Made by a program: the position numbers and the translations under genes
Notes under the pieces: generated by a model
What the model was told of the DNA's origin: nothing
Databases searched by the model: none
Seen by the model: the letters and a program-made list of their open reading frames with translations, nothing else
Origin: Scybalomonas sp905214925
GTDB lineage: Bacteria; Bacillota; Clostridia; Lachnospirales; Lachnospiraceae
Direction of reading: 5' to 3'
Assembly (NCBI GenBank): GCA_905214925.1
Contig: CAJMOB010000013.1
Location: 1-64,000, forward strand
Length of the DNA: 64,000 nt
Shown here: positions 18,104-27,762 of the stretch, in pieces
How positions within the stretch are numbered: position 1 is the first letter of the stretch
Layout: every line of letters begins with the position of its first letter

Positions 18104-18592
18104 TTGAAAAAACAAAAAGAATATAGAACGCATTTACATTTTTTACTAGAAGTTTTTACATGGTTATTTATGGGAAGTTCATTTTGCGTTGCTATTTATG
18201 GAATTAGTACATTACCAAACAAAATAGCAACACATTTTAATATCCATGGATTGCCAGATGGTTATGGTTCACCAAGCTCATTATTGATTTTTCCAATTAT
18301 TATGACAATATGTTTAGCTATCATCAGTTTGGTTATACATGTCATTGAGCCAGAACACTGGAATCTTCCGTTCGAAGTAAAAAAAGAAAATAAAGTATTC
18401 GTATACAAAGATATGATAACAATGGTACTTTTGATAGAACTAGAAATAGCTGTATTTACATTCTATATAGAGATAAAAAGTTATTATCAAAGTGCTACAG
18501 GAATTTTAGCTATGACTGGGATATTTCTATTGCTATTAGCCTTATCAATTATCGTTATGTGCAGAAGGGCATATAAACATAATAAAAGATAA
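18104..18592 (+). CDS. DUF1648 membrane protein
   Basis: The 162-residue protein has four membrane helices and carries the DUF1648 signature between helices 1 and 2: LPNKIATHFNIHGLPDGYGS. DUF1648 occurs in SdpI-like immunity proteins and in transporters or sensors of unknown role. Translation begins at a TTG codon, supported by AAGGAGG about 10 nt upstream. It stands alone. Confidence 0.8.
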   Translation: MKKQKEYRTHLHFLLEVFTWLFMGSSFCVAIYGISTLPNKIATHFNIHGLPDGYGSPSSLLIFPIIMTICLAIISLVIHVIEPEHWNLPFEVKKENKVFVYKDMITMVLLIELEIAVFTFYIEIKSYYQSATGILAMTGIFLLLLALSIIVMCRRAYKHNKR

Positions 18593-18752
18593 TATGAAAT
18601 TTTAATAGGAATAAATTTTATTTGTGCATTTCTGATTTTTAATAGTTTTAATGACTTTAGTAGATAAAATTTTTTTAGAAAATAGATAAAATTTTAATAA
18701 AAGGAAATATATGGTATAATTTTTTATTAAAGATAAAAGGGGGATGGGAAAT

Positions 18753-20231
18753 ATGGAAAAACAAGATATGCAAGAAGGAAATTTTTTTCAGCAAAAAGAA
18801 AAGAGATCATTTCAAACGATAAGTCATTTTTTGATGTGGGGTCTTGTTTTAACGTTATTCCGAATTAATATTTGGTATATTGGAGAGATTACAACTGTTT
18901 TAGGATACTGTTTCTTATTTTATGTTGTTAACTGCTTAAAAAGGGAAAATCGATGGTTTTTGAAGTTACAAATTCTCTTTTCTATTCTGTTTGCTATTAT
19001 GCTTTTGCAAGTGTTCTTCCATGCAACGCCAATTTACTTAAACTATGCATTTGCAGTTTCTATATTAAGTGGAATGAGTGGATTTCTTTGGATTTTATTT
19101 TATTATGATTTAACAAAAGGGCTTTTGATGATGGCAGCAGAAGAAATGGTGTTAAAGCAACTGAAAAAAGCAACAACATATGTATTATGTTTTATCGTCT
19201 TGTTGGAAAGTTCTATCGTTGTGTTAACATTATACGGAATAAGAGAAATCCCTTTAATAAACTTAATTTCACTCGGTGGTGTCATAATCTTTTTAATATT
19301 TGGAATGGGTGCCTTTTATGGATTTTATCAAGCAATAAAACCTTTACAACAAAAAGAGATTATAATCTCCGAAGAGAGTCTTTTTCGAATTAAGTTGTGG
19401 AATTGTGGCTATTGTTTGCTCTGCCTTTTCTGTATCGTCATTGGAAGTGGTTTGAGCAATAATTGGAATGAAAATCCTCCAAAACAAAGAGAAGAAATAC
19501 AAGTGACAGACCATGCAAAGATGATAAAAGAACAGTTAATGAACCATGGTGTTTCGCAACCGTTGATTGATGATTTAACAAAAGAGGATTTGGAGCGAAT
19601 AAAAGATGTAAAAAATGTTCAAATGGATACCGTTTTTTGTTCTTTACAAAACCGAGTTGACTTGTCAGAAAATATGGAGCAGAGGGAAGAAAAAGAAATA
19701 AAAGGACCTTATTTTGAGTTAGAAACACTTTATATAGAAAATTCGAAAAAAGAGGTTTATTCGATTCATTATTGGAAATGGAAGAAAAAACCATTCCATT
19801 GGAATGATGGAATATCTGTTGAGATAACATGTTTTGATGAAGAAAGTGCGAATCTTACTTCCATAAAACCAACTTTTCAAAGTGGATGGTTATTGTATAA
19901 AAAAGGAGAAAAAGAATATCAAAGGCAATTGCCAAGATTGGCGGATGCTCTTAGTTCTTCTATGGAAAATACAGATTGGTTTTTTAGTATGAGCGCCTAT
20001 AGATATGAAGGAGTATTAGGGGGTATGACGTATCCTGTGTATTCCTCTAAACAAAGAGGATATATCATGTTTGAATATACGGATTTGCCAAAGAAACTCA
20101 CTTGTATCACAAATAGCGTACAATATATTCATCATACAAATTTCATTCAGTATCCGTATCAATATCCAGAAATGAATTTATATGGAGAAGGAGAACGGTA
20201 TTATGGTAGCCAGTATTTTTTTATTCCATAG
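18753..20231 (+). CDS. Polytopic membrane protein with large soluble C-terminal domain
   Basis: The 492-residue protein has about six membrane helices in its first 240 residues and a soluble C-terminal region of roughly 250 residues that begins after a Glu/Lys-rich stretch. No catalytic motif is recognised. An in-frame ATG at 18744 lies inside the ribosome site, so the ATG at 18753 is preferred. The gene is unusually A+T-rich even for this window and has no linked partner. Confidence 0.65.
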   Translation: MEKQDMQEGNFFQQKEKRSFQTISHFLMWGLVLTLFRINIWYIGEITTVLGYCFLFYVVNCLKRENRWFLKLQILFSILFAIMLLQVFFHATPIYLNYAFAVSILSGMSGFLWILFYYDLTKGLLMMAAEEMVLKQLKKATTYVLCFIVLLESSIVVLTLYGIREIPLINLISLGGVIIFLIFGMGAFYGFYQAIKPLQQKEIIISEESLFRIKLWNCGYCLLCLFCIVIGSGLSNNWNENPPKQREEIQVTDHAKMIKEQLMNHGVSQPLIDDLTKEDLERIKDVKNVQMDTVFCSLQNRVDLSENMEQREEKEIKGPYFELETLYIENSKKEVYSIHYWKWKKKPFHWNDGISVEITCFDEESANLTSIKPTFQSGWLLYKKGEKEYQRQLPRLADALSSSMENTDWFFSMSAYRYEGVLGGMTYPVYSSKQRGYIMFEYTDLPKKLTCITNSVQYIHHTNFIQYPYQYPEMNLYGEGERYYGSQYFFIP

Positions 20232-20538
20232 GAAATACCTTGTTATATTAATTTGAGAAAGTACCATTTCCTATGAAATAAAAAAGCACTACGTGCAACA
20301 ATGCGCAGCTTGCAGATAAGAAGGTTTTGCTTCGCAAACTGCTCGCGCGCGGCAAAGTGTGCATTGTTAGAAGTGACTTAAAGTCGCGAAGAGTGTGCAA
20401 CGCACAATTTGTTTTGAATGAATAAGATTACAAAAATAAAGCATAAGAAAGTAAAAAGTGGGATTTTCTTAATAAACGTATCGACTATAAGGTGATAAAG
20501 AGAAAAGAGAGAAAAAATAAAAGGAGTGATTGTTAAAA
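20232..20538. other. Structured G+C-richer intergenic region
   Basis: This 307-nt gap contains nested inverted repeats between 20286 and 20411: GCAC-TAC-GTGC (20286-20296), an 11-bp long-range stem 20297-20307 with 20358-20368 (one G-T pair), GACTT-A-AAGTC (20375-20385) and GTGC-AAC-GCAC at the end. It also has a GCTCGCGCGCGGC run foreign to the surrounding composition. No protein frame fits. It may be a structured RNA, a terminator complex or a decayed repeat. Confidence 0.5.
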
Positions 20539-20973
20539 GTGGAATTAGTGGTGAAAAGATTTGAAGAATTATCCGTAGAAGAACTTTATGATATATTAAA
20601 GCTTCGAGTGGAAGTATTTATTGTGGAACAACAATGTATTTATCAAGAAATTGATGAAAAAGATAAAAGGTCCTATCATGTATTTTATAGAGAAAATGGT
20701 AAAATTCAAGCCTATTTGCGTGTCATTGATAAAGGCGTTTCTTTTGATGAAGTATCCATTGGGAGAGTGATTTCGGTAAAAAGGCGTTGTGGGCTTGCTA
20801 GTAAGCTTCTTGCAGAGGGAATTAAAGTGGCAAAGGAAAAGATGAAGGAAACTTCCATAAGAATAGAAGCACAAACCTACGCAAGAAGACTCTATGAAAA
20901 ACAAGGATTTATACAAGTTTCGGAAGAGTTTTTAGAAGATGGGATTCCTCATATTGAAATGTTACTTAAATAA
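20539..20973 (+). CDS. GNAT family N-acetyltransferase, ElaA-like
   Basis: The 144-residue protein matches the ElaA subgroup, with the opening KRFEELSVEELYDILKLR, then VFIVEQQCIYQEIDEKD and the C-terminal GIPHIEML block. In the acetyl-CoA loop the usual Arg/Gln-x-x-Gly is RRCGLA. ElaA substrates are unknown. Both a TTG at 20530 and a GTG at 20539 are possible starts; the GTG is chosen because it matches the usual N-terminus of the family. Confidence 0.85.
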   Translation: MELVVKRFEELSVEELYDILKLRVEVFIVEQQCIYQEIDEKDKRSYHVFYRENGKIQAYLRVIDKGVSFDEVSIGRVISVKRRCGLASKLLAEGIKVAKEKMKETSIRIEAQTYARRLYEKQGFIQVSEEFLEDGIPHIEMLLK

Positions 20974-21016
20974 ACATGATTTTATTATCGATTAAAAAAT
21001 ATGGAGGGAAAGAATT

Positions 21017-21784
21017 ATGGGAATTATGAAAAATGAAATACCAATTTTGGAATGTGATGATAGTGCGCTTTCTGTCATTATGCCAGATCATGAAAAACTT
21101 GAGATTACGTTGCCTAAAAAAGCAGTTTTTGCATTTCTTGGAGATTGCATTGAGGACTATGCCAATAAACATCATTGTAAAGTTATTACAGAGTTTGTCT
21201 CTATTACAAAGAAATATCCTATTTATCTTGTGAAGTATAAAGGGGAGGATATTTGTCTTTGCCAAGCACCATTGGGTTCTGCTGCGTCTGTTCAAATATT
21301 AGATTGGTTAATTGGATATGGGGTGAAAAAAGTAATATCCGCTGGTTCTTGTGGAGCACTGGTTGATTTGCCAGAGAACGTCTTTTTAGTTCCTGTGAAG
21401 GCCTTACGAGATGAAGGCGCATCTTATCATTATCTACCACCCTCAAGATTTATAGAGTTAAATAAAGATGTTTTAAAAGCGATTGAAAATACTTTAACAG
21501 AAAAAGGGTTGCCTTATATAGAATGTACTACTTGGTCTACCGATGGCTTTTATAGGGAGACAAAAGATATGGTTCGTTATAGAAAAGAAGAAGGTTGTTC
21601 TGTTGTAGAAATGGAATGTGCAGGGTTAGCAGCCTGTGCCGAGTTTCGAAAGGTTGATTTTGGACAAATATTGTTTACGGCAGATTCCCTTGCAAATATC
21701 TCTGATTATGATGAAAGAGGTTGGGGAAGTCATTCCTTGGAAAAAGCACTCTTTCTTTGCTTAGATATTGTTGTAAATCTTTAA
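21017..21784 (+). CDS. Nucleoside phosphorylase (PNP/UDP family 1)
   Basis: The 255-residue protein contains the hallmarks of trimeric/hexameric PNP-UDP phosphorylases: phosphate-binding APLGSAASVQ, the glycine-rich SAGSCGAL motif and the VVEMECAGLAACAE block whose Glu-Met-Glu contacts ribose. It should cleave purine nucleosides or uridine with phosphate for salvage; the specificity is not decidable by eye. The ribosome site GGAGGG precedes the ATG. Immediately downstream lies a Nudix fragment. Confidence 0.88.
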   Translation: MGIMKNEIPILECDDSALSVIMPDHEKLEITLPKKAVFAFLGDCIEDYANKHHCKVITEFVSITKKYPIYLVKYKGEDICLCQAPLGSAASVQILDWLIGYGVKKVISAGSCGALVDLPENVFLVPVKALRDEGASYHYLPPSRFIELNKDVLKAIENTLTEKGLPYIECTTWSTDGFYRETKDMVRYRKEEGCSVVEMECAGLAACAEFRKVDFGQILFTADSLANISDYDERGWGSHSLEKALFLCLDIVVNL

Positions 21785-21797
21785 AAAGGATAGAGAC

Positions 21798-21959
21798 AAG
21801 AAAAAGAAATTACCAATCGTTGTTTGTAGTTCAGAATCAAGAGAACTTAAGTTTTTTAGTAAAGAGGAGTTAAAAGATATTTCAATATCGGATACGCATA
21901 TTCCAATGATAGAAGAGTATTTGCTGGAAATAGAAAGTGAATCAATTTGTTTGAAATAA
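21798..21959 (+). pseudogene. C-terminal fragment of a Nudix-type hydrolase
   Basis: The frame encodes about 53 residues, including ELKFFSKEELKDI and IPMIEEYL, the pattern seen after the Nudix box in small Nudix hydrolases. There is no start codon and no Nudix box, and the sequence begins next to the phosphorylase stop, so the 5' part was lost by deletion. Confidence 0.6.
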
Positions 21960-21992
21960 TTTTTTATAATTTTACATAGTATGAGGTGAAAA

Positions 21993-22571
21993 ATGACAAC
22001 AGTATATTTTGTAAGACACGCAGAACCTAATTTTAATAATCATAACGATATGGCAAGAGAGTTGACGGAAAAAGGATTGGAAGATAGAAAACTAGTGACT
22101 GAGTTTTTATGGGATAAAAACATTGATTTTGTTTTATCAAGTCCTTATAAGAGATCCGTAGATACTGTAAAAGATTTTTCCGATAAGAAAAATTTAGATA
22201 TTCATATAGTAGATGATTTTCGAGAACGAAAAATAGATAGTGTATGGATTGAGGATTATGAGGCGTTTTGTAAAGCGCAATGGGAGGATTTTAATTATAA
22301 GTTATCGGATGGAGAAACATTAGGAGAAGTACAGAAGAGAAATATGGAAGCATTAAACCATGTTTTGAAACAATATGAAGGAAAAAATATAGTAATTGGA
22401 AGCCATGGAACAGCATTGAGTACAATTATCAATTATTATGATAATACTTTTGGATATAAAGAATTTCAAAAAATAAAAGCATTGATGCCATGGGTTGTTA
22501 AATTTGTATTTGACGAGACAGAATGTATCCAGATAGAAAAGTATAATCTATTTTCAGTTATACAGAAGTAA
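21993..22571 (+). CDS. Histidine phosphatase superfamily protein
   Basis: The 192-residue protein opens with TVYFVRHAEPN, the RHG/RHA catalytic histidine motif, and has the second histidine in IVIGSHGTALS plus the conserved SSPYKRSVDT block. The superfamily includes phosphoglycerate mutases and diverse phosphatases; this small form is more like a phosphatase. GAGGTG precedes the ATG. Confidence 0.88.
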   Translation: MTTVYFVRHAEPNFNNHNDMARELTEKGLEDRKLVTEFLWDKNIDFVLSSPYKRSVDTVKDFSDKKNLDIHIVDDFRERKIDSVWIEDYEAFCKAQWEDFNYKLSDGETLGEVQKRNMEALNHVLKQYEGKNIVIGSHGTALSTIINYYDNTFGYKEFQKIKALMPWVVKFVFDETECIQIEKYNLFSVIQK

Positions 22572-22907
22572 TAGTCATGCAGAGTATTTATGCTCTTATA
22601 GGACTATTGATCGAGAGCAAGAAAAGCTAAATTAAATGCAATTTTTGTATTTGAATTCAGATTAAAAAATTTCAAACATAATAAGAAAAAAAACAAAAAA
22701 GTAAATAAGATTTGTGAGGAATATAACATACTATTTGTTAGAAGGTTGAAAAAATAAACTGATAGCATATAAAATATTATGCGTTTTATATAATCATAAT
22801 ACTGACTAATCAAAATAGAGAAAAAATTACTATTGACTAATAATGATTACTGTTATTAAAATATACATAGAAATAAAAAGCGTGTTTAAAAGAAAGAAGG
22901 GATAACG
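22572..22907. other. Intergenic region upstream of gapN
   Basis: No protein-coding frame fits in these 336 nt. A possible promoter is TTGACT at 22833-22838 and TAAAAT at 22857-22862 (18-nt spacing), 46 nt before the gapN start. An interrupted inverted repeat at about 22570-22606 has no T-run. Confidence 0.5.
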
Positions 22908-24341
22908 TTGAGTACAAATTATAAATTTTATATAAATGGTGAATGGAGAGAGAGCCAAACAAAAGAAGTAATCGATATTGTATCTCCTTACAATGATACT
23001 GTTGTAGGTAGAGTTCAGGCGATCTCACAAGGGGAAGCAGACGAAGCGATTCAGGCTGCAAAATTAGCCCAAAAAGAATGGGAGCAAGTTTCTATTAGAG
23101 AACGCGGAGATTATTTATATAAATGGATCCAAGAGTTAGCTAAGATGAAAGAAGAGATTGCAACAACAATTATGCATGAAGTTGGTAAAGGGTTCCATGA
23201 TGCAGTGAAAGAAGTTGAGAGAACAATCGACTTAATAAGATTTACGATTGAAGAAGCGATTCACTTATATGGAGAAAGTATGTTAGGTGAAAATTTCCCA
23301 GGTGGTAGTCGTTCAAAAATCGCGATTAGTCATCGTGTACCATTAGGAGTTGTTCTTGCGATTTCTCCATTTAACTATCCTGTGAATTTATCCGCTGCTA
23401 AAATTGCACCAGCGTTAATTAGCGGTAATACAGTTGTATTTAAACCTGCTACACAGGGAGCGATTAGTGGGATTAAAATGATTGAAGCTTTGCATAAAGC
23501 AGGATTACCAAAGGGTGTATTAAATGTTGTAACTGGACGTGGATCTGTGCTTGGTGATTATTTAATCGAGCATCCAGACATTGATATGATTTCTTTTACT
23601 GGTGGAAGTGAAACAGGAAGACATATTGCAAAATTAGCAAATATGATACCTTTAGTTATGGAGTTAGGTGGTAAAGATCCAGCCATTGTTGTAAAAGATG
23701 CAAACTTAGATCTGGCTGCAAAACAGATTGTTTCTGGCGCATTTTCTTATTCAGGACAACGTTGTACAGCTATTAAGCGTGTATTTGTTGAAGAAGAGAT
23801 TGCGGATGAACTAGTATCCAAATTAACAAAAGAGTTAGAAGGTGTCACAATCGGTTCTCCAGAAGAAAATAAAATGATCGTTCCACTTATTGATAAGAAA
23901 TCAGCAGACTTTGTTCAAGGTCTTATTGATGATGCCATTGAAAAGAAGGCAGTATTAATTACAGGAAATAAACGTGAAAATAACTTAATTTACCCAACAT
24001 TATTAGATTATGTAACAGCGGATATGAGATTAGCATGGGAAGAACCATTTGGACCTGTTTTACCAGTCATTCGTGTAAAGAGCGTTGATGAAGCAATTGA
24101 AATGAGCAATAAATCCGAATATGGTTTACAGGCAAGTATTTTCTCACAAGACATTGATCAAGCCTTTACTATTGCGGGAAAAGTTCAAGCAGGTTCTGTT
24201 CAGATTAACGGAAGAACAGAAAGAGGACCAGATCATTTCCCATTTATCGGAACAAAGGGATCTGGAATGGGAACACAAGGTGTTAGACGTAGCATAGAAT
24301 CTATGACTCGTGAAAAGGTGACTGTTATTAATATTAACTAG
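22908..24341 (+). CDS. gapN: NADP-dependent non-phosphorylating glyceraldehyde-3-phosphate dehydrogenase
   Basis: GapN oxidises glyceraldehyde-3-phosphate straight to 3-phosphoglycerate, making NADPH and bypassing Gap and Pgk. The 477-residue aldehyde dehydrogenase fold shows the GapN opening YKFYINGEWRES, the SPFNYPVNL block, the catalytic Glu in MELGGKDP and the catalytic Cys in GQRCTAIKR. The IKR after the Cys and the GPDHFPF block near the end support GapN over general aldehyde dehydrogenases. Translation starts at TTG. The gene is flanked by a long terminator and has its own promoter region. With gap-pgk also in the window, the cell can choose ATP or NADPH yield. Confidence 0.93.
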   Translation: MSTNYKFYINGEWRESQTKEVIDIVSPYNDTVVGRVQAISQGEADEAIQAAKLAQKEWEQVSIRERGDYLYKWIQELAKMKEEIATTIMHEVGKGFHDAVKEVERTIDLIRFTIEEAIHLYGESMLGENFPGGSRSKIAISHRVPLGVVLAISPFNYPVNLSAAKIAPALISGNTVVFKPATQGAISGIKMIEALHKAGLPKGVLNVVTGRGSVLGDYLIEHPDIDMISFTGGSETGRHIAKLANMIPLVMELGGKDPAIVVKDANLDLAAKQIVSGAFSYSGQRCTAIKRVFVEEEIADELVSKLTKELEGVTIGSPEENKMIVPLIDKKSADFVQGLIDDAIEKKAVLITGNKRENNLIYPTLLDYVTADMRLAWEEPFGPVLPVIRVKSVDEAIEMSNKSEYGLQASIFSQDIDQAFTIAGKVQAGSVQINGRTERGPDHFPFIGTKGSGMGTQGVRRSIESMTREKVTVININ

Positions 24342-24394
24342 TATTTTCTTTCCGTAAACGAATAGTAAAAATAGAACAATAATTATTATATAAA

Positions 24395-24473
24395 AGAGAC
24401 TTTAGCAGAAGGATGTATTTTTTAGCTGTCTGTAAAGGCACGAAAGTCATATTTTGTTAAAGTTTCTTTTTTT
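24395..24473 (+). terminator. Long-hairpin terminator after gapN
   Basis: A 13-bp stem with two G-T pairs (24395-24407 with 24455-24467) closes a long loop and is followed by a T7 tract. Confidence 0.75.
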
Positions 24474-24568
24474 GTATACGAATAAAAAGTATAATATATT
24501 GATAGGGGCAATGGACAGTGTTAGAATGAGGTTAACGAAATTGTGCCAAGATGTAAGGAGGGCATACA

Positions 24569-24772
24569 ATGCATTTTGTGAAAGCGAAAGGAATATTATC
24601 TGCTAAAAATAGAATGAATTTATACCGTGGCTGTTCTCACGGGTGCATTTATTGTGACTCCAGAAGCAAATGCTATCACATGGAACACGCCTTTGAAGAT
24701 ATTGAAGTCAAAGAAAATGGGATTGACCTGTTGACGTATGCTCTTACTCATAAGTGTAAAAAATGTATGTAA
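24569..24772 (+). pseudogene. Truncated radical SAM protein (SPL-like), N-terminal piece
   Basis: The 67 codons encode the start of a radical SAM protein with the cluster motif C-SHG-C-IY-C and the block CDSRSKCYHMEH seen in spore-photolyase-like radical SAM proteins. The frame stops at KKCM, just where the conserved IGTGSM segment should begin, and no continuation exists downstream. A family member should be about 290 residues, so more than 75 percent is missing. The ribosome site AAGGAGG remains. Confidence 0.85.
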
Positions 24773-24973
24773 TACAATATGGGAGTTTCTGTTTTAATGT
24801 GGGTACTCTTTGGCTATTCTTTATCTTTTGGAGGCGATCACTTTGGAGTTTATTATTGCTTGATATAAAATAAGTGAGCGAAAAATAAGGTTGGGGAAAT
24901 TTCTGCATTGATGGAAATAGAAAAATTTGGTAAGATGTAATCAATATAGGAAAGAAAATTAGAGGAGGAGAAA

Positions 24974-25441
24974 ATGGGGGGATGTCTTTTTATTATTTTG
25001 TTTTTTAGTATTGTGGGAGGAGCTTTTTTATTTGGAAGTAAAATAGGTAGAAATCCAGATAAGTATTTAAAATCGCATTTGACAAAGATAAAAATTTTGC
25101 TGTTAGCATATATAGTGTTTACGGGATGCTGGGTATTCCCTATTAGGAGTGAACAATTTCCGCTTGATTTCACAAAAGGTTATTTGTTGATTGCTTCTTA
25201 TGGGATTATAGGATTAGCATTTGCAAAGATATATGGAAGGGATAAGAAGAAATTAATATATATTTTAACACTATTGCTAACAATCATAGGAATGATAGGT
25301 AGATATTTATTAGAATATGGTGAGTTTTCTAATACTTATAATTTTACATTAATTAACATTGTATCGTATATTATTTTAATACCTGTGTTCACAGTTTTAG
25401 CATATAGTCTTTCTTTGGAAAGTTTCATGAAACGAAGATAA
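24974..25441 (+). CDS. Polytopic membrane protein of unknown function
   Basis: The 155-residue protein has about five membrane helices (near residues 3-22, 38-57, 67-85, 92-112, 122-147). A strong AGGAGGAG site precedes the ATG. No family is recognised. Confidence 0.6.
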   Translation: MGGCLFIILFFSIVGGAFLFGSKIGRNPDKYLKSHLTKIKILLLAYIVFTGCWVFPIRSEQFPLDFTKGYLLIASYGIIGLAFAKIYGRDKKKLIYILTLLLTIIGMIGRYLLEYGEFSNTYNFTLINIVSYIILIPVFTVLAYSLSLESFMKRR

Positions 25442-25540
25442 TGTTATGTTTTAGAATAGAAGTTCTTTTTGTTTTGCAGTTTTTACTTTGTGAAAAAGGA
25501 AATTAGTTTCTATTATGTTAAGTTATAGGAGAAGATATTT

Positions 25541-25783
25541 ATGAGAGCCTTATCACAAGCACACTGGGATTATGCTCAAAGAATTGCCCCTGACATCTTT
25601 CTATCTTTAGGAGAAATATTATTAATAATAGAAATCATAGCAAATATAATTTTACTTTTAGTTCAAGCATCTGTTGATAACTCTATTATTGTAGGATCAT
25701 GTATAGGTGTGGTATTTTTATTTTTAGCATTTTATCAAACAGAGTCAAGAATTAAAGAAAAATTTCAAGATAAGAGAATTTGA
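25541..25783 (+). CDS. Small membrane protein, possibly SdpI-like remnant
   Basis: The 80-residue protein has two helices (about 18-42 and 50-66). The opening HWDYAQRIAPDIFLSLGEIL resembles the C-terminal part of SdpI-family proteins, so it may be a detached half of such a gene. AGGAG lies before the ATG. The following 296 nt (25784-26079) show no gene. Confidence 0.45.
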   Translation: MRALSQAHWDYAQRIAPDIFLSLGEILLIIEIIANIILLLVQASVDNSIIVGSCIGVVFLFLAFYQTESRIKEKFQDKRI

Positions 25784-26079
25784 ATTTCTTTATTGAAGTT
25801 ATATGGGAATTCCCTTTTCGATCATATCTTTGTATTTGATATAGAAAAGAGAGTTCTTATATAATTAATGACATAAATATTTTTTCAATGTTCCTAAGCA
25901 ATAAAGTTGATTCCTTTATGATAAGTTTTCATTGGCTCTATCAATGAAGAGAATATAAAAAGTTATATTAAAAATCAAAAAGGAATCATTAGTTAGTAAA
26001 ACCTATGCAACAAAAACACAAAGAAAGCACAGAGGTTTATACATAGATAACATGACCTTGTTTAATGCAAATAGTGTAG

Positions 26080-26466
26080 GTGCTTTCAATACAGTTTGTT
26101 TTAATTACCTCTAATTTAAAACATCCAGCCTTTAGAGTTAAAACAGATAATATACATATTATTTATCAAGATAAGTTGAATCTTCGTAATGCTTTGACGC
26201 AGTTAAAGTGCCAATATGGTTGTGAAAGGATTACAATTCAAACTGGTGGCACATTAAATGCCGTGTTTCTTCGAGAAAAACTATTTGATTATGTAGATAT
26301 TGTTATCGCACCTGTATTAATTGGTGGAAAAGAAACTTCTACACTCATTGATGGTGAGTCTTTGACTACAATGGATGATTTAAAAAAACTTGGAGTTTTA
26401 CAGCTGGAATCTTGTGAAACTCTAAAACATTCTTATATTAGACTGAGATATAAAGTAATAAGGTAA
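26080..26466 (+). pseudogene. RibD C-terminal/dihydrofolate-reductase-like protein, N-terminally truncated
   Basis: About 128 codons encode the C-terminal half of a RibD_C domain, with ERITIQTGGTLNAVFLRE and VDIVIAPVLIGGKETSTLIDG, which form the NADPH site and the substrate loop. The family is about 220 residues; the first 90 are absent and no ribosome site precedes the GTG. It is most likely a remnant. Confidence 0.7.
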
Positions 26467-26531
26467 AGTATCTTATTGAGAAAATAACTATGGACTACTT
26501 ATACAGAACAGGAAGGTAGTATCATTAATAA

Positions 26532-26669
26532 ATGAGAATGAAAGAGGGGAACCCAAGTTATTTAAGAAAAGGAATTGGAAGTATCATGCTTAAGAAAGCC
26601 ATTGAACTTGCAAGACATAAAAAGGCTAAATATTTAAGACTTTTTGTTGTTAATCTGTTTAAAGTTTAG
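26532..26669 (+). pseudogene. GNAT acetyltransferase fragment
   Basis: A 45-codon frame contains only the GNAT acetyl-CoA loop and the following helix and strand (RKGIGSIMLKKAIELARHKK then LRLFVVN). Both flanks of the domain are missing. Confidence 0.65.
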
Positions 26670-26696
26670 ATAAAGGATAATTTAGGAAATCGTTTT

Positions 26697-27137
26697 ATGA
26701 AAAAGAAATATATAATGATAATAGTCTTGCTATCTCTAATTTTAAATGCCATACTTGGATTTGTTCTATATAAAAAAGTAAACGATAAATCGTTTTATGA
26801 AACTCGTTTTATAACAGAGATTTCTTTTGCTACTCAACGGTTTGAGGACTATAAAAAACATCCATCTAATAGTGAGTATATGGTGGGAGTTGCTCATTTA
26901 TATAGTGCCTATACAATGTTCCGTTACATAGATGATACAGAAGAAAATGAGAAACAAACGAATAGTTTCTATGAACTTTGGAATGTAGCAGCAAGATATC
27001 CAGAAAGATGTATCGAAAAGCTTGATGATTTGATTAAGATTCTAAATTTGGTTGAGGTGAATTCTAAATTCAATGATAAAGATGTATTATTGGAATTGGA
27101 TTCCTTTAATGCAGAAATTAGGAATAGGAAAAAGTAA
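26697..27137 (+). CDS. Signal-anchored protein of unknown function
   Basis: The 146-residue protein has an N-terminal helix (about 5-24) after MKKKY and a helical soluble domain predicted to lie outside the membrane. No motif is recognised. The ribosome site is weak (AGGA). Confidence 0.5.
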   Translation: MKKKYIMIIVLLSLILNAILGFVLYKKVNDKSFYETRFITEISFATQRFEDYKKHPSNSEYMVGVAHLYSAYTMFRYIDDTEENEKQTNSFYELWNVAARYPERCIEKLDDLIKILNLVEVNSKFNDKDVLLELDSFNAEIRNRKK

Positions 27138-27160
27138 ATTTTGTATGCCAAAATAAGACA

Positions 27161-27484
27161 CTGATACGTGCAAATCAAGGTCATTCGATTCCAGTTGATG
27201 TGGAACTTGAAGAGATTTTACCGCCTAATCTTCTTTATCATGGAACAGATGAGAAATATGTTTCCTCTATTGATAGTGAAGGGCTTATTTCAAAGTCAAG
27301 GCGATATGTACATTTATCGGATAATATGGAAACCGCTAGGAAAGTTGGAAAAAGACATGGAAAGCCAGTGATTTATCAAGTGAATAGCAAAGGAATGGCA
27401 GAAGCAGGATATCAGTTTTATCGTTCTGTAAATGGTGTGTAGTTGACAAAGGAAGTACCAGTAGAATATCTGGAAAAAGTGTAA
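27161..27484 (+). pseudogene. KptA/Tpt1 RNA 2'-phosphotransferase remnant
   Basis: The frame encodes IRANQGHSIPVDVELEE, LYHGTDEKY and VHLSDNMETARKVGKRHG, the core blocks of KptA, which removes a 2'-phosphate from RNA using NAD+. The N-terminal third is missing. TAG at 27440-27442 interrupts NGV-stop-LTKEVPVEYLEKV, where relatives have Trp, so TGG to TAG is likely. Two independent lesions mark it as dead. Confidence 0.85.
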
Positions 27485-27547
27485 GTATATAGAATAAATA
27501 TTTCTTGATGAGGTATTAAATTAGAATTTACAAAGGAGAGATTAAGA

Positions 27548-27688
27548 ATGAATGGATTATCAGCTAAAAATTTATTTATGATAGCAGGAGTGCTATTTCT
27601 GATATATGGAATAATAGGAAAAAAATTCCTTTATATATTTTTTGGTTTATACTTTATTAGCCAAGCAAACAAGTATAAAGAGCCATAG
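27548..27688 (+). CDS. 46-residue membrane protein
   Basis: A short gene begins at an ATG 9 nt after AAAGGAG (27532-27538). The product, starting MNGLSAKNLFM, is mostly one or two hydrophobic helices (residues 9-38) and ends NKYKEP. It is followed by a strong terminator. No family is recognised, but the translation signals make it credible. Confidence 0.5.
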   Translation: MNGLSAKNLFMIAGVLFLIYGIIGKKFLYIFFGLYFISQANKYKEP

Positions 27689-27762
27689 GAAATTTCTTTT
27701 TAATAGTATGGTTGGTTCATGGACGGATTGGGAGTTATCGAATTATTGTTCCATCTTATCAA

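Noticed and set aside
22570..22606. Terminator after the histidine phosphatase
   Set aside because: The AATAGTC/GACTATT arms are separated by a poorly pairing loop and there is no T-run.
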